Shown in pieces: positions 28,824 through 32,962 of a DNA stretch of 32,962 nt (within the stretch, counting starts at the first letter, position 1; each line of letters begins with the position of its first letter). The notes beneath the pieces were generated by a model. The model did not search any database and was not told where the DNA came from. It saw nothing but the letters and a program-made list of their open reading frames with translations. Source of the DNA: Bacteroidales bacterium (GTDB taxonomy: Bacteria; Bacteroidota; Bacteroidia; Bacteroidales; JAFGXI01); contig JAMOQL010000242.1 in the NCBI GenBank assembly GCA_027064025.1, positions 1 to 32,962 on the forward strand. The letters are read 5' to 3'. The position numbers were made by a program, and so were the translations under genes.

Positions 28824-29734
28824 TACTTCAATTTGGTTTCTCGCTTTTGAATAAGGATTTGTTCTTGAGGTGTAATAATTCTCTGGTTCTTATCCAAAGC
28901 AAAACTTCTACCTCTAAGTTTATTATCATCAAAAATAAATCTTGTTGGATAGTCTATATATCTTTGTTTTATTTCTAATTCCGTATTATTTATGATCTTA
29001 CTAAAATAGAGGGTTTGTTTTTTATGTAATGACATTACAGCAAAATCCTTGGTACAGCAGGATATTAAATTATTATAAGCATAATTTAAACAATTAAAAT
29101 CATTTAATCTTGTATAAGGACTATTCCCAAACTTACAATTATTTTTTTCGGTAATACTAATAATAGGCTTAATAATTTCCCAATATTTTTCTGAATACTG
29201 TTCGTTAATTGGGAAAATATTTTGGCTTAAATGATAGTCGTAATTTCCGAAAAAAACATATTCTATATTTTCTCTATACTTTGAGTGTAGAATTTCTTCT
29301 AAGTTTTTTATTCCTTTTTCAGATTCTATTATTAATGAAATTTGCGTGTTGATTGGAAAGTTTTTATAGAACAAATCCAAATCTATAAGCTCTTCTGTTT
29401 TAGGTAATAATACACTCCTAACTCTTGATAGGTAAGGCGTTATTAATAGGTGGTCTTTCGTAAATTCTATAGAATTTATAGGGTTTATTCTAATATCAAA
29501 ATTAATATCGTTAACCTCATTTAGAATTTCACGAAAATCTATTCTTGCTTGACGTTTTAATATAATATTTCGTTCTTTATTAAACATATCACCAATACTA
29601 TCTTCAATATCGAGAAGTATCCTACTATCACTTTCTTTAAGAATAGTTCGAATTATTCTAATAGTTGGAATGGGTTTATAGCATGGGATACATTGAAAAA
29701 TAGTATGGCTTTTAGCTATTTTTTTTGAATTCAA
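28823..29734 (-). CDS. HpcH/HpaI aldolase / citrate lyase beta (CitE)-like protein
   Basis: ILLDIEDSIGD, DIRINPINS, VLLPKTEELIDL, ISLIIESEKGIKNLEEI, YVFFGNYDYHLSQN follow the order of CitE-family active-site blocks; stop overlaps next start (TAATG). Confidence 0.65.
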   Translation of the reverse strand: MNSKKIAKSHTIFQCIPCYKPIPTIRIIRTILKESDSRILLDIEDSIGDMFNKERNIILKRQARIDFREILNEVNDINFDIRINPINSIEFTKDHLLITPYLSRVRSVLLPKTEELIDLDLFYKNFPINTQISLIIESEKGIKNLEEILHSKYRENIEYVFFGNYDYHLSQNIFPINEQYSEKYWEIIKPIISITEKNNCKFGNSPYTRLNDFNCLNYAYNNLISCCTKDFAVMSLHKKQTLYFSKIINNTELEIKQRYIDYPTRFIFDDNKLRGRSFALDKNQRIITPQEQILIQKRETKLK

Positions 29735-29851
29735 TATTAATCTGGTTTTATTTTATTAGAGATATTTATTATAATCAATATTTACAAATATACTAAACCA
29801 TTGTAAGTAAATTAACTAATTATTCAAATTTTTCATATTTTTTAACAAGTA

Positions 29852-29883
29852 TTGTACAATTAATGAGTGGCATATTATTTTTG
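29852..29883 (+). promoter_or_regulatory. Bacteroidota-type promoter (TTG-N21-TATTTTTG) upstream of alpha-2-macroglobulin gene
   Basis: TTG 29852-29854, TATTTTTG 29876-29883; ATG at 29931. Confidence 0.55.
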
Positions 29884-29930
29884 GTAAGCTTATTGTATTC
29901 AGCATTTATTCAAAATAACTTTCAGATATT

Positions 29931-32900
29931 ATGCATAAACAATTCTTAATTTTCGTTGCAAGTTTCATTTTTATTATTCTTTCGGCATTTAGTATTAAAA
30001 GTATCTATACTGCAAAAAATGCCAAACCCATTATCTTTAAGGCGGGTCCCTCTTATCAAAAAGAATGGCATAAAGTCGAAAAATTGGAAAATGAAGGCTT
30101 GCCAAAATCTGCATTAAAATTAGTAAATCAGATCTACGAAAAAGCGAAAAAGGCAGGCAATATTCCACAAGTTGTTAAATCTGTTATGTATCAAATTAAG
30201 ATAACAAATTACACAGAAGAAGATGGATTAGTAAAATCAATAAATAGAATAGAGAAAGAAATTAAGTTGACACAAACTCCTGTAAAACAGATACTTTATT
30301 CAGTAAATGCAGAACTTTATTATCGTTTTTTTCAGAAAAATAAATGGAAAATATTTCAGCAAACCACAGTTAATAATAATACTTCTGAAGATATTCATAC
30401 ATGGGATGCGAAAAAAATAAGTAATAAAATAATTGCTGAGTATAAAGCATCTCTATCGCAAAAAGACAGTTTACAACGCATTTCTATCCAAACAATAGAC
30501 CAATTAATCGTATCAAAATCAGATAATTACCAACGAATTTGGCCTACAGTATACGATTTTGTTGCATATAGAGCTATAAATGCGTTTTCTAACAATTTGT
30601 TAGGTATCACAAAAATTATAGATGAATTTTCATTCGATAAGGCTGAATATTTCTTACCTACTCAGAAATTCATCAATTTGTCGATAAATTCAGAGGATAG
30701 TCTTTCCTTAAAATTTCAGGCCTTACAAACAGTTCAGTCTTTAGTTAAATTTCATTCAGAACTAGAAAATCCAGATGCTTTAATCAATGTGGAATTATTT
30801 CGACTTAAACTTATTTATAAAGAATCCAAAAATAAAAATAAGGATGAGCTTTATCTATCTTCGTTAGATACTCTTCTAAATCAGTACTCTAAGGTAAAAC
30901 AATCCGATTATATTAGATACGAAATAGCTGAAATAGCTCAGATAAAAGCTTCGAAATTAATTACTAAAATCAATCAAAAAGAAGATTTCAATAAATATAA
31001 CAAAATAGCTTTAAAACAAATTCATTATTTATTAATAGAAAATACAGATAGTATTTTATTACAAAAATCTATGTTTCTAAAAAATAAAATATATAAGGCA
31101 ATTTTAAATATAACGACAGAAGAAGTGATCTTGCCTAACGAAAATTTCCCTATAAATATTTCGTCGAAGAATGTAGAAAATATTAAATTAAAGTTACTTA
31201 AAATAGAAGAACAAAAGTTTGATGAAATATCTGATAAACAAATATATGGAAAAGATTTGTATCAAGAATATAATAAATTTTCTGTGCTTATTTACGAAAA
31301 AAAAATATCATTAAATCGGATAAATGATTTTCAACAACATTCTGTAGATTTAATTATGGATGGGTTAGATAGAGGACTTTATATCTTAGAGGCAGAAGCT
31401 TACAATGAAAAAGGGGATACTTTATTGTTAAATTACACCACACTAAAAGTTACAAATTTATCATTCTTACAGCGTTCGGATAAAGAAAATTTAGAAATTG
31501 TAGTATTAAATAGAAAAACAGGCCACCCAATACCAAATGTTAATGTTCAACTGCGAAACTCGCACTATTCTTATAGGCAAAGAAAAAGAGTAAAAGAAAA
31601 TTTAGGTGTTTTTAAAAGTGATAAGGACGGAAGAGTTGTCAAAAAAATTGATAATGCAGAGAATATTCTAGTGGAAGTTTATACTAAAAATGATAGGTAT
31701 CGATCAAACAGAAACCTATATTTATACAAATCTCGTCCACAGCAGGAGCATACTACAAGTTATTTTTTTACGGATAGAGCTATATACAGACCTGGTCAGA
31801 CCATTCATTTTAAAGTTATTACATTATCAGAAAATCAAACAAAGAAATGGATATTTAAGGATAAAGATATTATTGTTAATTTTTATGATCCTAATTATCA
31901 GAAAATTTCAGATATTAAAATGAAAACAAACAAATTTGGATCAGTGAGTGGTAGTTTTATTATTCCGATAGGAATTTTAACAGGTCGAGTTCGGTTACAA
32001 ACGCAATATGGAAGTATATTAGTAAATGTAGAAGAATATAAGAAACCTAAATTTGAAGTTATTTTTGACGATTTCTCCGGGAATTATAAATTAAATGAAA
32101 ATATTAATATTCAAGGTTCTGCACTAGGATTTTCGGGAGAAGGTATCAGTAATGCAAAATATAAATACAGAGTTGTTCGCAAACCCAATTACTCTTTTTT
32201 TGGAAGATACTCACCAGCTAATACTCAAGAAATAGAAATAGCTAATGGAGAAGGGACAACTGACGGAGAAGGTGTTTTTAGATTCAATTTTTGGGGCAAA
32301 GCGGATAATCTAAAAAAAGATAATGTTTCATATAATTATCATATTACAGTCGATGTTATTGATATTACAGGAGAAACTCATTCCGCAACAGCTGATATCA
32401 ATATAGGTACAGTTTCTCTGAAAATTGATGCTGATATTCCTAATTATATCACAGTAAACCAAGCAGATAGTTTTAAAATAATTACCCAAAATCTAAATGG
32501 TCAGAAAATCCAAGCAAAAGTTAATTTGGAGCTTTACAAAATACAAACTTCTAAAAGCTTAAAAAACAATCGCTTATGGGCTGAACCAGATCAGTTTTTA
32601 GACTCTAGCTCAGATTGGAATAAAAAGTTAAATAATATATTAAGAACTCATAATAGACTAGAAGATAAGCCAATAGAACTTATTACAGAATCTAGTTTAG
32701 ACACAAAAACTAACATATTCTGGAAAAATCCAAAATTACTGAAAGAAGGGTATTATCAACTAATATTAAAGTCTAAAGATATTTTTGGTAGAGAGGTCGA
32801 AAACAAAAAGTTTTTCTTAGTTATAAATGAAAAAATAACTAAAATGCCTTCTTTGGAAAAGAACCTTTTTAAGGTATTAACACCTAATGTAGAGCCCGAA

Positions 32901-32962
32901 CAGACAGCTCGAATATTAATTGGAAGTTCGTTTCGAAATATAAAAGTGCTTCTAGAAATTAG
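29931..32962 (+). CDS. Alpha-2-macroglobulin family protein (MG2 domain), 3' truncated by window
   Basis: Open frame from ATG 29931 to window end: MHKQFLIFVASFIFIILSAFSIKSIYTAKNAKPIIFKAG...; YFFTDRAIYRPGQTIHFKVITLSENQTKKW (MG2 signature), VEEYKKPKFEVIFDDF (MG3 start). Missing from ORF track, presumably because no stop occurs in the window. Confidence 0.9.
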   Translation, partial: MHKQFLIFVASFIFIILSAFSIKSIYTAKNAKPIIFKAGPSYQKEWHKVEKLENEGLPKSALKLVNQIYEKAKKAGNIPQVVKSVMYQIKITNYTEEDGLVKSINRIEKEIKLTQTPVKQILYSVNAELYYRFFQKNKWKIFQQTTVNNNTSEDIHTWDAKKISNKIIAEYKASLSQKDSLQRISIQTIDQLIVSKSDNYQRIWPTVYDFVAYRAINAFSNNLLGITKIIDEFSFDKAEYFLPTQKFINLSINSEDSLSLKFQALQTVQSLVKFHSELENPDALINVELFRLKLIYKESKNKNKDELYLSSLDTLLNQYSKVKQSDYIRYEIAEIAQIKASKLITKINQKEDFNKYNKIALKQIHYLLIENTDSILLQKSMFLKNKIYKAILNITTEEVILPNENFPINISSKNVENIKLKLLKIEEQKFDEISDKQIYGKDLYQEYNKFSVLIYEKKISLNRINDFQQHSVDLIMDGLDRGLYILEAEAYNEKGDTLLLNYTTLKVTNLSFLQRSDKENLEIVVLNRKTGHPIPNVNVQLRNSHYSYRQRKRVKENLGVFKSDKDGRVVKKIDNAENILVEVYTKNDRYRSNRNLYLYKSRPQQEHTTSYFFTDRAIYRPGQTIHFKVITLSENQTKKWIFKDKDIIVNFYDPNYQKISDIKMKTNKFGSVSGSFIIPIGILTGRVRLQTQYGSILVNVEEYKKPKFEVIFDDFSGNYKLNENINIQGSALGFSGEGISNAKYKYRVVRKPNYSFFGRYSPANTQEIEIANGEGTTDGEGVFRFNFWGKADNLKKDNVSYNYHITVDVIDITGETHSATADINIGTVSLKIDADIPNYITVNQADSFKIITQNLNGQKIQAKVNLELYKIQTSKSLKNNRLWAEPDQFLDSSSDWNKKLNNILRTHNRLEDKPIELITESSLDTKTNIFWKNPKLLKEGYYQLILKSKDIFGREVENKKFFLVINEKITKMPSLEKNLFKVLTPNVEPEQTARILIGSSFRNIKVLLEI

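Noticed and set aside
31690-31923. 77-aa + strand ORF
   Set aside because: Out-of-frame inside the alpha-2-macroglobulin coding sequence.
1-32962. CRISPR arrays, prophage, transposases, rRNA/tRNA genes
   Set aside because: No regularly spaced direct repeats, transposase/integrase ORFs, or GC-rich cloverleaf-like intergenic sequences were seen; a tRNAscan/Infernal run would be decisive.

Overview
AT-rich chromosomal window that looks like Bacteroidota (gliding/T9SS-type C-terminal domain, TAnnTTTG-type promoters, A2M and Reg_prop/Y_Y_Y families). It is mostly housekeeping and envelope genes: the 3' end of a UbiA-like prenyltransferase; a 1148-aa secreted PKD/Ig-like T9SS type-B protein; a YihY/BrkB protein; an RluA-type pseudouridine synthase; a beta-propeller/Y_Y_Y/SpoIIE phosphatase sensor followed by three secreted proteins; a Dabb-manA-engB cluster; prs; an overlapping operon of TPR histidine kinase, outer-membrane beta-barrel and S41 protease lipoprotein; a small EF-Tu-domain-III-like protein; a MurU-like nucleotidyltransferase; an EamA transporter; a 2[4Fe-4S] ferredoxin (absent from the ORF track); a freestanding archaeal-type ThrRS editing-domain protein; uvrB (GTG start); mntP followed by an unusual structured intergenic tract; thioredoxin; an e(P4)-like acid phosphatase; a coupled SGNH hydrolase/CitE-like pair; and the 5' part of an alpha-2-macroglobulin gene running off the end (also absent from the track). 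I see no rRNA, tRNA, CRISPR array, prophage or transposase. Best candidates for a second look are the freestanding tRNA-Thr editing domain, the solo EF-Tu domain III, the orphan kinase/beta-barrel/protease operon, and the CitE-like/SGNH pair. All family calls are from reading protein motifs; no database search was run.
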